A stretch of 64,000 nt of DNA from assembly GCF_947495735.1 (NCBI RefSeq), contig NZ_CANMAA010000011.1, positions 49,056 through 113,055 on the forward strand, given 5' to 3'. The position numbers and the translations under genes are program-made. Of the stretch, positions 8,430-16,407 are shown piece after piece; the first letter of the stretch is position 1; each line of letters starts with the position of its first letter. A model generated the notes under the pieces. That model had not been told where the DNA came from and ran no database searches. It worked only from the letters and a program-made list of their open reading frames with translations. The DNA is from an uncultured Pseudokineococcus sp. GTDB lineage: Bacteria; Actinomycetota; Actinomycetes; Actinomycetales; Quadrisphaeraceae.

Positions 8430-9863
8430 TCAGCGAGCGGGCAGGGCGTTGTCCGCCGCGACGCCCGAGTACCAGCGGGCGCTGTCCTTGGGCGTGCGGA
8501 CCTGGGTGTCGTAGTCCACGTGCACGACGCCGAAGCGCTTGCTGTAGCCGTAGGCCCACTCGAAGTTGTCGAGCAGCGACCACACGAAGTAGCCCCTGAC
8601 CGGCGCACCGCCCTCGACGGCGTCGCGCACCGCGGCGAGGTGGTCGTGCAGGTAGGCGATGCGGTCGTCGTCGTGGACGACCCCGTCCTCGCCGACGACG
8701 TCGGGGGCCGCCATGCCGTTCTCGGTCACGTACAGGTCGACGCCCGGGGCCTCCTGCGCCAGGCGCAGCAGCAGCTCGGTCATGCCGCGGGGGTCGATGG
8801 CCCAGCCCATCTCGGTGCGCGGCCCGGGCAGCTCGACGAACTCGACGTCCTCGCACGCCACCCACGGCGACCCCGTGCCGTCCCCGTGCCCGTCGGCGCT
8901 CTCCTTGGCGCCCTCACCGCTCCAGCGGCGGACCACCGTCGGCGAGTAGTAGTTCAGGCCCACGGCGTCCAGCGGCTGGCGGATGATCGCCGTGTCGCCG
9001 TCCTGCACGAAGGACCAGTCGGTGACGCCCGCGGTGTCCTCGAGCACGTCGGCGGGGTAGGCGCCGCGCAGCATCGGGCCGAGGAACACCCGGTTCTGCA
9101 GGCCGTCGACGCGGCGCGCGGCGTCCCGGTCGCCCTCGGAGGACTCGTCCTCGGGGCGGAACCACCCGAGGTTGAGGGTGACGGCCACCTCGGCCCCCGG
9201 CGCGTGCTCGCGGACCGCCTGCGCCGCGAGGCCGTGCGCGAGGTTGAGGTGGTGCACCGCGGCGAGCGCGGCGGCGGGCTCGGTGCGCCCCGGGGCGTGG
9301 ACGCCGGCCGCGTAGCCGAGGTAGGCGGCGCACCAGGGCTCGTTGAGCGTGATGAAGGTGCGCACCCTGTCGCCCAGCGCGCCCGCGACGACGGCGGCGT
9401 ACTCGCCGAAGCGCTCCGCGGTGCGCCGGTCGGTCCAGCCGCCGACGTCCTCGAGCGCCTGCGGCAGGTCCCAGTGGTAGAGCGTCACGGCGGGGGTGAT
9501 CCCGGCGGCGACGAGCTCGTCGACGAGGGCCGAGTAGAAGTCGAGGCCGCGCTGCTCCACCGAGCCGAGCGCGTCGGCGCTCACCTGGGGGGTGATCCGC
9601 GGCCACGCCACCGAGAAACGGTAGGACTGCAGCCCCAGCTCCTTCATGAGCGCGACGTCCTCGCGGAACCGGTGGAAGTGGTCGTCGGCGACGTCACCGG
9701 TGTCCCCGTCGAGCGTCTTGCCCGGGGTGCGGGAGAACGTGTCCCAGATCGAGGGCGTGCGGCCGCCCTCGTCCACCGCCCCCTCGATCTGGTAGCTCGC
9801 GGTGGCGGACCCCCACAGGAAGCCGTCGGGGAAGGCGGTGGTGTCGGACGTCGTGGCAGGCAC
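8430..9863 (-). CDS. GH1 family beta-glucosidase/beta-mannosidase
   Basis: This is a 477-residue glycoside hydrolase family 1 enzyme, predicted cytosolic (no signal peptide). The N-terminus [19 protein letters not shown] is the family signature. The acid/base glutamate is in [12 protein letters not shown] and the nucleophile glutamate in LYVTENGMA. Retaining GH1 enzymes cleave beta-linked gluco-, manno- or galacto-oligosaccharides; the setting beside mannanases favours trimming of glucomannan- or mannan-derived oligomers. The GTG start at 9863 has AAGGAG just upstream. It follows the GH5 gene by 85 bp on the same strand, probably one transcript. Confidence 0.9.
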   Translation of the reverse strand: MPATTSDTTAFPDGFLWGSATASYQIEGAVDEGGRTPSIWDTFSRTPGKTLDGDTGDVADDHFHRFREDVALMKELGLQSYRFSVAWPRITPQVSADALGSVEQRGLDFYSALVDELVAAGITPAVTLYHWDLPQALEDVGGWTDRRTAERFGEYAAVVAGALGDRVRTFITLNEPWCAAYLGYAAGVHAPGRTEPAAALAAVHHLNLAHGLAAQAVREHAPGAEVAVTLNLGWFRPEDESSEGDRDAARRVDGLQNRVFLGPMLRGAYPADVLEDTAGVTDWSFVQDGDTAIIRQPLDAVGLNYYSPTVVRRWSGEGAKESADGHGDGTGSPWVACEDVEFVELPGPRTEMGWAIDPRGMTELLLRLAQEAPGVDLYVTENGMAAPDVVGEDGVVHDDDRIAYLHDHLAAVRDAVEGGAPVRGYFVWSLLDNFEWAYGYSKRFGVVHVDYDTQVRTPKDSARWYSGVAADNALPAR

Positions 9864-9948
9864 GAGGACTCCTTCGTCGGTGGGGCACGGCGCCGCGAGG
9901 TGGCGACGCGCACGATCTTGCCGGGACGGCGCGCGTCGCCGCCAGCGC

Positions 9949-11277
9949 TCAGCGCCCGCCCTGCGGGTTCTCGCGCATCCGGGCGCTGTGGGCGGTCATG
10001 AGCTCGGCGACCGGGCTCGGGTAGACGACGCGGTGGCCGTCGTAGTCCGGGTAGGGGGTTCCGTCGTCCTGCCGGGCGGTGAGGATCCAGAACTGGCTGC
10101 CCTCCCCGCCGTCCTCGACCGCCGACGTCCAGACGGGCGCCGCCTCCTCGAAGGCGCCCCCCAGCCCGTACTCCTCCAGGACGACCGGCTTGCGGACCGA
10201 CCGGTCGTCGATGTGACGGCGGATGTACCGCTCGCCCCAGGCGATCTGCTCAGACGTCGACAGGTCGCCCTTCCAGTACTCCGGGTACAGGTGGAGCGTC
10301 CCGTAGCTGATGAAGGGCAGGTTGGTCAGCTCCGCCCAGCGGGCGCCCTCGTAGTCGGAGTACGGGTAGTCCGCGCTCCCCGTCTCGCCGAGGAAGCCCT
10401 CGTCCCCGACCGCGACCATCTGGCGCGGGGCGAGCCGGGCGATGAGCCGGCTCGTGCGGTCGACGAAGGTGCGCAGCGTGCGACCGCTCTGGTCGGACCG
10501 GCAGCGCGGCTCGTTGGCCACCTCCCAGGTCATGACGGCCGGGTCGTCGACGTAGCGCACGCCCGTGTAGCGGTTGGTGCGTCCGACCAGGTGGCGCACC
10601 CACGCCTGGAAGCAGGCCTGGATCTCGGGGTCGGTGTAGAAGAGGTCGTGCGAGGCGCCGCCCGCCTCGGCGACGTCCACGCCGCGGAACCACTGCACGT
10701 ACTGCGCCATGCCGCCGTAGTCGTCCCAGTTGTTGACGACGGGCAGCACCATCCGGATGCCGAGCTGGCCGGCCTTCATGACGGCGTAGTCGAGGCTGTC
10801 GAAGGCCTCCTCGTCGTAGACGTACGGCTCCGGCTGCAGCGCGCGCTCGGTCCGCTCCGTGCCGTCGGCGAACGCCCACGCACGCACGACCTGCAACCCC
10901 ATGGCCCTCGCGTCGTTGAGGACGCTGTCGACCATGTAGTGCGACTTCTGGTGCAGGTAGTAGCAGTTGGTGCCCCCGAAGCGCCACGGACGGCCGTCGA
11001 GCAGGAAGCTGCTGCGCCGGCTCGTGACGAAGGAGGTCACCTGGTCGCGGTAGGGGCTGTCGGCGAGGGCGGCGGGGCGCCCGCCGGGCGCGGCGGCGGC
11101 CGGGGTGGCCGCAGCAGCGGCCGCGAGCGGGTGGGCGAGGCCGCTCAGCCCCCCGGCGACGGCGCCGGCGGCGCCGCCGGCCCCGAGGAGCAGACCTCGT
11201 CGTGACGGGGCGCCCGTCCGGGCGCCGTCCCCGGGGCTGCGCCGGGGCTCGCTGCGGCCGCGCTCGGTCATGGACAT
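9949..11277 (-). CDS. Secreted GH5 family endo-beta-mannanase (Tat signal)
   Basis: The protein has 442 residues. The N-terminus carries a twin-arginine type signal ([15 protein letters not shown] followed by an alanine-rich stretch), indicating folded export. The catalytic domain begins [18 protein letters not shown], typical of fungal/actinobacterial GH5 mannanases. The acid/base glutamate is in [11 protein letters not shown] and the nucleophile in [11 protein letters not shown]. Its likely role is extracellular cleavage of beta-1,4-mannan into oligosaccharides for the Opp-type importer of the same locus. ATG at 11277 is used, with ATG at 11271 an alternative. No binding module is visible. 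Confidence 0.88.
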   Translation of the reverse strand: MSMTERGRSEPRRSPGDGARTGAPSRRGLLLGAGGAAGAVAGGLSGLAHPLAAAAAATPAAAAPGGRPAALADSPYRDQVTSFVTSRRSSFLLDGRPWRFGGTNCYYLHQKSHYMVDSVLNDARAMGLQVVRAWAFADGTERTERALQPEPYVYDEEAFDSLDYAVMKAGQLGIRMVLPVVNNWDDYGGMAQYVQWFRGVDVAEAGGASHDLFYTDPEIQACFQAWVRHLVGRTNRYTGVRYVDDPAVMTWEVANEPRCRSDQSGRTLRTFVDRTSRLIARLAPRQMVAVGDEGFLGETGSADYPYSDYEGARWAELTNLPFISYGTLHLYPEYWKGDLSTSEQIAWGERYIRRHIDDRSVRKPVVLEEYGLGGAFEEAAPVWTSAVEDGGEGSQFWILTARQDDGTPYPDYDGHRVVYPSPVAELMTAHSARMRENPQGGR

Positions 11278-11367
11278 CTCCTTCGACGTCGGACCCTCCG
11301 TCGGCGGTGACGGCGGGGTGGTGCAGCACGGGCGAGCGGGGACCTGCGGGCGGCGCCCTGCCGATCC

Positions 11368-11395
11368 GCCGCGGGTCGCGTGCGCGACCCGCGGC
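11368..11395 (-). terminator. Hairpin terminator behind the aldo/keto reductase gene
   Basis: CCGCGGGTCGCG and CGCGACCCGCGG form a perfect inverted repeat around a 2-nt centre, extended by one G-C pair. It lies 10 bp past the aldo/keto reductase stop and 90 bp before the GH5 start, so GH5-GH1 may be transcribed separately. No strong T-tract follows, as is common in high-GC genomes. Confidence 0.65.
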
Positions 11396-11404
11396 CTTCC
11401 GACC

Positions 11405-12415
11405 TCAGCTGGGGCGCTGCTGCGGGGCGTTCTGCGCCGTGCGGCCCGGGTCGGTGACGACGGCGTCGCCGAGGGCCTCGTCGATGCGCGCCATGACGTC
11501 GGCGGGGATCTCCACCCCTGCGGCGGCGGCGTTGTCGGCCACCTGCTCGGGGCGCGAGGCGCCGATGATCGCGGTGGCCACGTCCTCGTTCTGCAGCACC
11601 CAGGCGATCGCGAGCTGGGCCATGGACAGGCCCAGGTCGCCCGCGACGGGCTGCAGCTCCTGCACGCGGCCGAGGACGTCGTCGGACATCCAGCGGGCGA
11701 TCATGTCCTTGCCGCCCTTGGCGTCCGTGGCGCGCGAGCCCTCCGGCGCCTGCTGCCCCGGGCGGTACTTCCCGGTCAGGACGCCCTGCGCCACCGGGGA
11801 GAACACCACCTGCGAGATGCCGAGCTCGCGGGAGGTCGGCACGACCTCGCCCTCGATGACGCGCCACAGGGCGGAGTACTGCGGCTGGTTGGAGACGAGC
11901 TGGAAGCCCAGCTGGCGGGCCAGCTCGTGCCCGGCGCGCAGCTGGTCGGCGGTCCACTCGCTCACCCCGACGTAGAGCGCCTTGCCCGACCGGACGACGT
12001 CGGCGAAGGCCTGCATCGTCTCCTCGAGCGGCGTCTCGGTGTCGTACCGGTGCGCCTGGTACAGGTCCACGTAGTCGCATCCCAGCCGGCGCAGGCTGGC
12101 GTCGATCGACTCCATGACGTGCTTGCGGGACAGCCCCGAGTCGTTGGGCCCGCCGGGGCCGGTCGGCCAGTAGACCTTCGTGAGGATCTCGAGCGACTCC
12201 CGCCGCTCCCCCTGCAGGGCCCTGCCGAGGACCGTCTCCGCGGCGCCGTTCGCGTAGGCGTCCGCCGTGTCGAACGTGGTGATGCCGGCGTCCAGCGCCG
12301 CGCGCACGCAGGCGGTCGCGGTCTCGTCCTCGACCTGGGAGCCGTGGGTGAGCCAGTTGCCGTAGGTGATCTCGGAGATCTTCAGACCCGAGCGGCCGAG
12401 GTGTCGGAAATGCAT
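11405..12415 (-). CDS. Aldo/keto reductase (Kv-beta/AKR6-like)
   Basis: This is a 336-residue NADPH-dependent aldo/keto reductase. It starts MHFRHLGRSGLKISEITYGN. The AKR tetrad is visible: the aspartate of FDTADAYANG (with Tyr), the lysine of ILTKVYW and the histidine of LYQAHRYD. The cofactor segments SPVAQGVLTGKY and IIGASRPEQVADN are also present. It lies in the LacI-coupled stretch of the mannan locus. A putative LacI operator sits 36-49 bp before its ATG, so it is probably induced with mannan use; the sugar or aldehyde it reduces is unknown. Confidence 0.85.
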   Translation of the reverse strand: MHFRHLGRSGLKISEITYGNWLTHGSQVEDETATACVRAALDAGITTFDTADAYANGAAETVLGRALQGERRESLEILTKVYWPTGPGGPNDSGLSRKHVMESIDASLRRLGCDYVDLYQAHRYDTETPLEETMQAFADVVRSGKALYVGVSEWTADQLRAGHELARQLGFQLVSNQPQYSALWRVIEGEVVPTSRELGISQVVFSPVAQGVLTGKYRPGQQAPEGSRATDAKGGKDMIARWMSDDVLGRVQELQPVAGDLGLSMAQLAIAWVLQNEDVATAIIGASRPEQVADNAAAAGVEIPADVMARIDEALGDAVVTDPGRTAQNAPQQRPS

Positions 12416-12450
12416 AGCTCGCACCCTAGGCGCCGCCCGCGCCGAGGAGC

Positions 12451-12464
12451 AATACCGGTTCAGC
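12451..12464 (-). promoter_or_regulatory. Putative LacI-family operator before the aldo/keto reductase
   Basis: Read on the minus strand this is GCTGAACCGGTATT: one perfect half-site CTGAACC followed by the CG-centred GG and a degenerate second half. The half-site also occurs at 14821 and, inverted, at 24560. It overlaps the last codons and stop of the upstream epimerase gene. Confidence 0.55.
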
Positions 12465-13725
12465 GATCGATTTCTCGACGCTGGCGCAGAGCCGTGGCGA
12501 AGGACGGGTGCAGCGGGAGGTCGCCCACCAGGCACGCCTGGAGGGCGTGGTAGACGTCGGGCTTGCCCGACCAGGTGGCGCTGGACGGGCGGTTGGCGGC
12601 GTCGAGCTCGTGGCGCCAGGACCCGCGCTCGTGGTCGACGACGACGTCGTCCACGTAGGCCCACCAGCGGTCGGTCCAGCGCCGCCACACCGGGTCACCG
12701 GTCGCGCGCTCGAGCGCCACCCCCGCCCCCAGCGCCTCCGCGACGACCCAGTGCATGCGGTGGCGGACCACGGGGGCGCCCTGCCAGTCGGTCGTGTAGA
12801 CGAACCCGGGGGCGCCGTCGACCTCCCAGCCGTCGGCGACGGCCCGCTGCGCCAGGGCGGTCGCGGCCTCGACGGCCCAGGGCAGCCCTCCCTCCCCCGC
12901 GGCGCGCAGGGCCGCGTCGACCTGGAGGACCAGGCGGGCCCACTCGAGGGCGTGCCCGACCGTGGCGCCGTAGGGCCGGAAGGGATCCGCCGGCGCTCCG
13001 ACGTTGTGCTCGAGCAGCGGCTCCCAGCGGGCGGTGAAGTGCTCCGGGACGCGCCAGTCGTTCGCGCGCGCCCAGCCGTGCACGACCCGCCTGGCGATGC
13101 GGGCGGCCCGCCGGCGCCACGCGCCGTCGCCCGTCACGTCGCTCGCGGCGAGGTAGGCCTCGACCGTGTGCATCGCGCCGTTCACGCCGCGGTAGTCCTC
13201 GCAGGTGCCGAAGGACCGGTCCCAGGCCTCGCGGACCAGCCCCTCCCCCTCCTCCCAGAAGTGGCGCTCCGAGACCGCGAGGGCCTCCTCGAGCAGGAGG
13301 CCCGCGCGCTCGTGGCCGGCCGCCGCCGCGCTCGAGGCCGCCAGCACGACGAAGGCGTGGCCGTAGCCATCCTTGCGGTCGGAGGTGGCCGCCAGCGACG
13401 TCCGCGACACCGCCGCGTACCACCCGCCGTGCTCGTCGTCGCGCAGCGGCCCGAGGAGGGCGTCCAGGCCGTGCTCGACGAGCGCGGCGCACGAGGGGTC
13501 GCCCAGCAGCTCCCCGAGCGCGGCGCAGTGCGTCATCCGGCAGGTGATCCACAGCTGCACGTCGCGGTCGGTGGGGCGGCCGTCGTCGTCGAGCCAGGCG
13601 CTGCCCCCCGGCACCGCCGAGGCCCGGGAGAAGTCGACCAGCGCGGCGGCGTGGGCCCGCAGGTCCGCGCCGCCGACGCGGGGCTCGCCGCCGCCGCCCG
13701 CCCGGCCGTCCGTCCTGCCGCTCAC
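12460..13725 (-). CDS. AGE-family epimerase/isomerase, probable D-mannose isomerase
   Basis: The 421-residue protein belongs to the N-acylglucosamine 2-epimerase (AGE) alpha6/alpha6-barrel family. QLWITCRMTHCAALGELL, EHGGWYAAV, KDGYGHAFVVLAAS and RMHWVVAEALGAG contain the conserved Arg, His and Glu of D-mannose isomerases and related YihS-type enzymes, which convert mannose to fructose. That would link released mannose to glycolysis; cellobiose/mannobiose 2-epimerase activity is an alternative. The GTG start overlaps the lacI stop by 4 nt (GTGA), so translation is coupled to the regulator. Confidence 0.8.
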   Translation of the reverse strand: MSGRTDGRAGGGGEPRVGGADLRAHAAALVDFSRASAVPGGSAWLDDDGRPTDRDVQLWITCRMTHCAALGELLGDPSCAALVEHGLDALLGPLRDDEHGGWYAAVSRTSLAATSDRKDGYGHAFVVLAASSAAAAGHERAGLLLEEALAVSERHFWEEGEGLVREAWDRSFGTCEDYRGVNGAMHTVEAYLAASDVTGDGAWRRRAARIARRVVHGWARANDWRVPEHFTARWEPLLEHNVGAPADPFRPYGATVGHALEWARLVLQVDAALRAAGEGGLPWAVEAATALAQRAVADGWEVDGAPGFVYTTDWQGAPVVRHRMHWVVAEALGAGVALERATGDPVWRRWTDRWWAYVDDVVVDHERGSWRHELDAANRPSSATWSGKPDVYHALQACLVGDLPLHPSFATALRQRREIDR

Positions 13726-14774
13726 GCCCGTCCCCCCGTCGTGGCGCGCGGTCGGACGGGCCCGCCCGGAGGCGGGCCGGAGCTGGCCCGCTCGTGCAGC
13801 CGGGGGGTGTGCGCGAGGACGGGGTCGGGCGGGGACCCGTCCAGCAGCTGGAAGAGGCGCTCCGCCACGGCCGCCCCGTAGGCGACGACGTCGTGCCCCA
13901 CCGCGGACAGCCTCGGGTGGGTGACCCGGCACAGCGCCGAGTCGTCCCACGCCAGGAGCGTCACCTGCTCCGGGACGGAGACCCCGGCCTCGTTCAGCGC
14001 GGAGAGCCCTGCGACGGCCATGAGGTCGTTGTCGTAGAGGACCGCCGTGGGCGGGGAGTCCCCGAGCACGAGGTCCTTGGTCACCTGCCCGCCCTGCTGG
14101 CCGGAGAAGTCGGTGTGCAGGGTGAGCGCGCTGACCCCGGCGGCAGCGGTCGCCGCGGCGAAGGCCAGGTCCCGGATCTGGACGTGCCCGAGGTCGGCGC
14201 TGCCGGCGACGCGCGCCAGCCGCCGGTGGCCGAGCGCGACGAGGTGCCCGACCGCCTCCTCTACCGCGGCGGCGTCGTCGGTCCACACGCAGGGGAGGCC
14301 CCCGGCGAGGGATGGGTCCCCGACGACGACGGCCGGCAGCCCGAGCTCCCGCAGCAGGGGCACCCTCGGGTCCCCCACCCGCAGGTCCACGACGACGACC
14401 GCGTCGACCCTCCTCTCCGCCGACCACGTGCGCAGGGTCGTCATCTCGACGTCGAGGTCGTGGGCGACCTGCAGCAGGAGGGCGTGGCCGCGCGGACCGA
14501 GCACGCGCTCCAGGCCCGCGACGAACTGCATGAAGAACGGCTCGTTGCCCAGCGTCTCCGGCTGGCGGGTGAGCACGAGGCCGAACGTCGCCGTGCGGGC
14601 GCCGGAGAGCATCCGCGCGGCGCTGTTGGGGCGCCAGTCGAGCTCGGCGGCGACCTGGAGCACCCGGGCCCGGGTGGCCTCGGAGACCCCCGGGCGACCG
14701 TTCAGGGCGTAGGAGACGGCTCCCTTGGACACGCCCGCCCGCTGGGCGATCTCCTTGATGGTCACGCGCGGCAC
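13722..14774 (-). CDS. LacI family transcriptional regulator of the mannan locus
   Basis: This is a 350-residue LacI/GalR repressor. The N-terminal helix-turn-helix is VTIKEIAQRAGVSKGAVSYA, with the hinge helix PNSAARML, followed by a periplasmic-binding-protein-like effector domain (FGLVLTRQPETLG, RRVDAVVVVDLRVGD, TLLAWDDSALCRVTHP). GTG at 14774 has a perfect AGGAGGT upstream. It is the first gene of a coupled pair with the AGE-family isomerase and is divergent from the SGNH esterase gene. A CTGAACCGGTCAAG site lies between them, suggesting autoregulation. The inducer is probably a mannose or manno-oligosaccharide derivative (inferred from neighbours). Confidence 0.88.
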   Translation of the reverse strand: MPRVTIKEIAQRAGVSKGAVSYALNGRPGVSEATRARVLQVAAELDWRPNSAARMLSGARTATFGLVLTRQPETLGNEPFFMQFVAGLERVLGPRGHALLLQVAHDLDVEMTTLRTWSAERRVDAVVVVDLRVGDPRVPLLRELGLPAVVVGDPSLAGGLPCVWTDDAAAVEEAVGHLVALGHRRLARVAGSADLGHVQIRDLAFAAATAAAGVSALTLHTDFSGQQGGQVTKDLVLGDSPPTAVLYDNDLMAVAGLSALNEAGVSVPEQVTLLAWDDSALCRVTHPRLSAVGHDVVAYGAAVAERLFQLLDGSPPDPVLAHTPRLHERASSGPPPGGPVRPRATTGGRA

Positions 14775-14820
14775 GGGGACCTCCTGGTCCAGGGGAGCTG
14801 GGTTGTGGTCGACTATGCCA

Positions 14821-14834
14821 CTGAACCGGTCAAG
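14821..14834 (+). promoter_or_regulatory. Putative LacI-family operator between lacI and the SGNH esterase gene
   Basis: CTGAACCGGTCAAG has a perfect left half-site CTGAACC and a near-palindromic right half. It sits 46 bp before the LacI GTG and 25 bp before the esterase ATG, where a repressor would block both divergent genes. Confidence 0.6.
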
Positions 14835-14858
14835 CACAGCGAGTCGTCGAGGAGGGGC

Positions 14859-15542
14859 ATGACCGTCGAGCCGGACGCACCGCGCACCCGCGTCGTCCTG
14901 ACGGGCGACAGCATCACCGAGACCGGCCGGCACGAGGACGCGTCCGGCCTCGGCACGGGCTACGCCCGCCTCGTCGCCGAGCGGCTGGCCGCCTCCGCCC
15001 GGGCGCGCGGGGGCGACGTCCCGCACGTGGTCAACACCGGGGTCGGCGGTGACCGCCTCGTGGACCTCGAGCGACGCTGGGACGAGGACGTCCTCGCCCA
15101 CGAGCCCGCGCTCGTGTCCGTGCTCGTGGGGATCAACGACACCTGGCGCCGCCACGACGGCGGGGAGCCCTCACCGGCGGACGCCTTCGAGGCACGGCTC
15201 GACGGCCTCCTGCGGCGGACCACCGCAGCGGGCGCTCGGCTCGTCCTGCTGGAGCCCTTCGTCGTCCCGGTGGAGCCCGGCCAGGAGCGGTGGGAGGACG
15301 ACCTCGGGCCGCGACGGTCCGCGCTCCGCGCCGTCGCCGACCGGCACGGGGCCGTGCTCGTCCCCACCGCTGCGGCCGTCGCCGAGGCTGCCGGCAGGCG
15401 CTCCGCCGTCGCCGTCGCCGCCGACGGCGTGCACCCGACGCCGCTCGGCCACCGGGTGCTCGCCGACGCGTGGGTGGCGTCCGTCGAGCGCTCGGGGCTG
15501 CTGGACGCGCTGCTCGGCGCTCGGTCCGGATCACCGCGATGA
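14859..15542 (+). CDS. SGNH/GDSL hydrolase, probable sugar acetylesterase
   Basis: The 227-residue esterase has the SGNH blocks VVLTGDSITETG (block I serine), NTGVGGDRL (Gly block), LVGINDTW (Asn block) and AADGVHPTPLGH (Asp-His block). There is no signal peptide, so it should act in the cytosol. In this mannan locus it plausibly removes acetyl groups from imported manno-oligosaccharides; this is inferred from context. ATG at 14859 follows GAGGAGGGGC. The stop overlaps the next start as ATGA, so the two are translated together. Confidence 0.82.
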   Translation: MTVEPDAPRTRVVLTGDSITETGRHEDASGLGTGYARLVAERLAASARARGGDVPHVVNTGVGGDRLVDLERRWDEDVLAHEPALVSVLVGINDTWRRHDGGEPSPADAFEARLDGLLRRTTAAGARLVLLEPFVVPVEPGQERWEDDLGPRRSALRAVADRHGAVLVPTAAAVAEAAGRRSAVAVAADGVHPTPLGHRVLADAWVASVERSGLLDALLGARSGSPR

Positions 15543-16363
15543 CCGAGGGCGGGGGTGCCGCCGCTGCGGCCGGACCGCCCGGGGCTGCTGCCCCTCGAGC
15601 GGGTGCGACGGACGAGCCTGATGACGCCGCCGCCTCGACCCGGCGCGCCTGGGAGCGGGCGTCCGCGAAGCACGTCCGCGAGCACGACGAGCTGCTCCAG
15701 GAGGCGCGCCGCGCCCGGCTGCTGCCGGTGGAGGAGGCGCTCCTGGCCCCCGTGCTGCGGGCGCGACCGCGGGTGCTGCACCCGCAGAGCGGGCACGGCG
15801 TCGACGACCACGCGCTCGCGCGAGCCGGCGCGCGGGAGGTGCTGGGCCTCGACTACAGCCCGACGGCGGTGGGCGCCGCGCAGCGGCGCGCCGACGAGCT
15901 GGGCGCGTCCTGCCGCTACCGCGTGGCGGAGCTGCCCCCGTTCCCGGTGCCCGACGGCGGCCACGACCTCGTCTACACCGGCAAGGGGGCGCTCATCTGG
16001 CTGCCGGACCTCGACGGGTGGGCCGCCGAGGTCGTCCGGGTGCTGCGCCCCGGTGGCCACCTCTTCCTCCACGAGGCGCACCCGCTGGTGCCGCTCTGGG
16101 CCTGGGACCCCGACGAGGCCCGCGTCCGACCCGACCGCAGCTACTTCGCCGCGCACCACGTCAACGACACGTTCCCGGCGCTGGGCGCCGTCGAGCACCA
16201 GCACCCGCTCTCCGACGTCGTCATGGCCGTCACCCGGGCCGGCCTGGCCCTCCTCGAGCTCGTCGAGCACCCGGACCCGTTCTGGCGGCCCGCCGACGTG
16301 CGCGCCGCGGCCTGGGACGGGCGGCTGCCGAACAGCTTCAGCCTGCTGGCCCGCCGGCCCTGA
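15539..16363 (+). CDS. Class I SAM-dependent methyltransferase
   Basis: The 274-residue protein has a Rossmann-fold methyltransferase core: PRVLHPQSGHGVDDHALARA (motif I variant), EVLGLDYSPTAVGAA (motif II, acidic D after the second strand), DLVYTGKGALIWLPD and VLRPGGHLFLHEAHP. The start overlaps the SGNH esterase stop (ATGA). Substrate unknown; its tight coupling to a carbohydrate esterase is unusual and may be incidental. The first 35 residues are alanine-rich and low complexity, so a later start is possible. Confidence 0.8.
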   Translation: MTEGGGAAAAAGPPGAAAPRAGATDEPDDAAASTRRAWERASAKHVREHDELLQEARRARLLPVEEALLAPVLRARPRVLHPQSGHGVDDHALARAGAREVLGLDYSPTAVGAAQRRADELGASCRYRVAELPPFPVPDGGHDLVYTGKGALIWLPDLDGWAAEVVRVLRPGGHLFLHEAHPLVPLWAWDPDEARVRPDRSYFAAHHVNDTFPALGAVEHQHPLSDVVMAVTRAGLALLELVEHPDPFWRPADVRAAAWDGRLPNSFSLLARRP

Positions 16364-16400
16364 GGGCGCGGCGCGCTGACGGAGCGCGCCACGCCCTCAG
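16360..16400. terminator. Bidirectional hairpin terminator between methyltransferase and GH2 genes
   Basis: CTGAGGGCGCGGCGCGC (16360-16376) pairs with GCGCGCCACGCCCTCAG (16384-16400) over 17 positions with one C-A mismatch and a 7-nt loop. It includes the methyltransferase stop codon and ends 8 bp before the convergent GH2 stop. Confidence 0.85.
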
Positions 16401-16407
16401 GGGCCGC

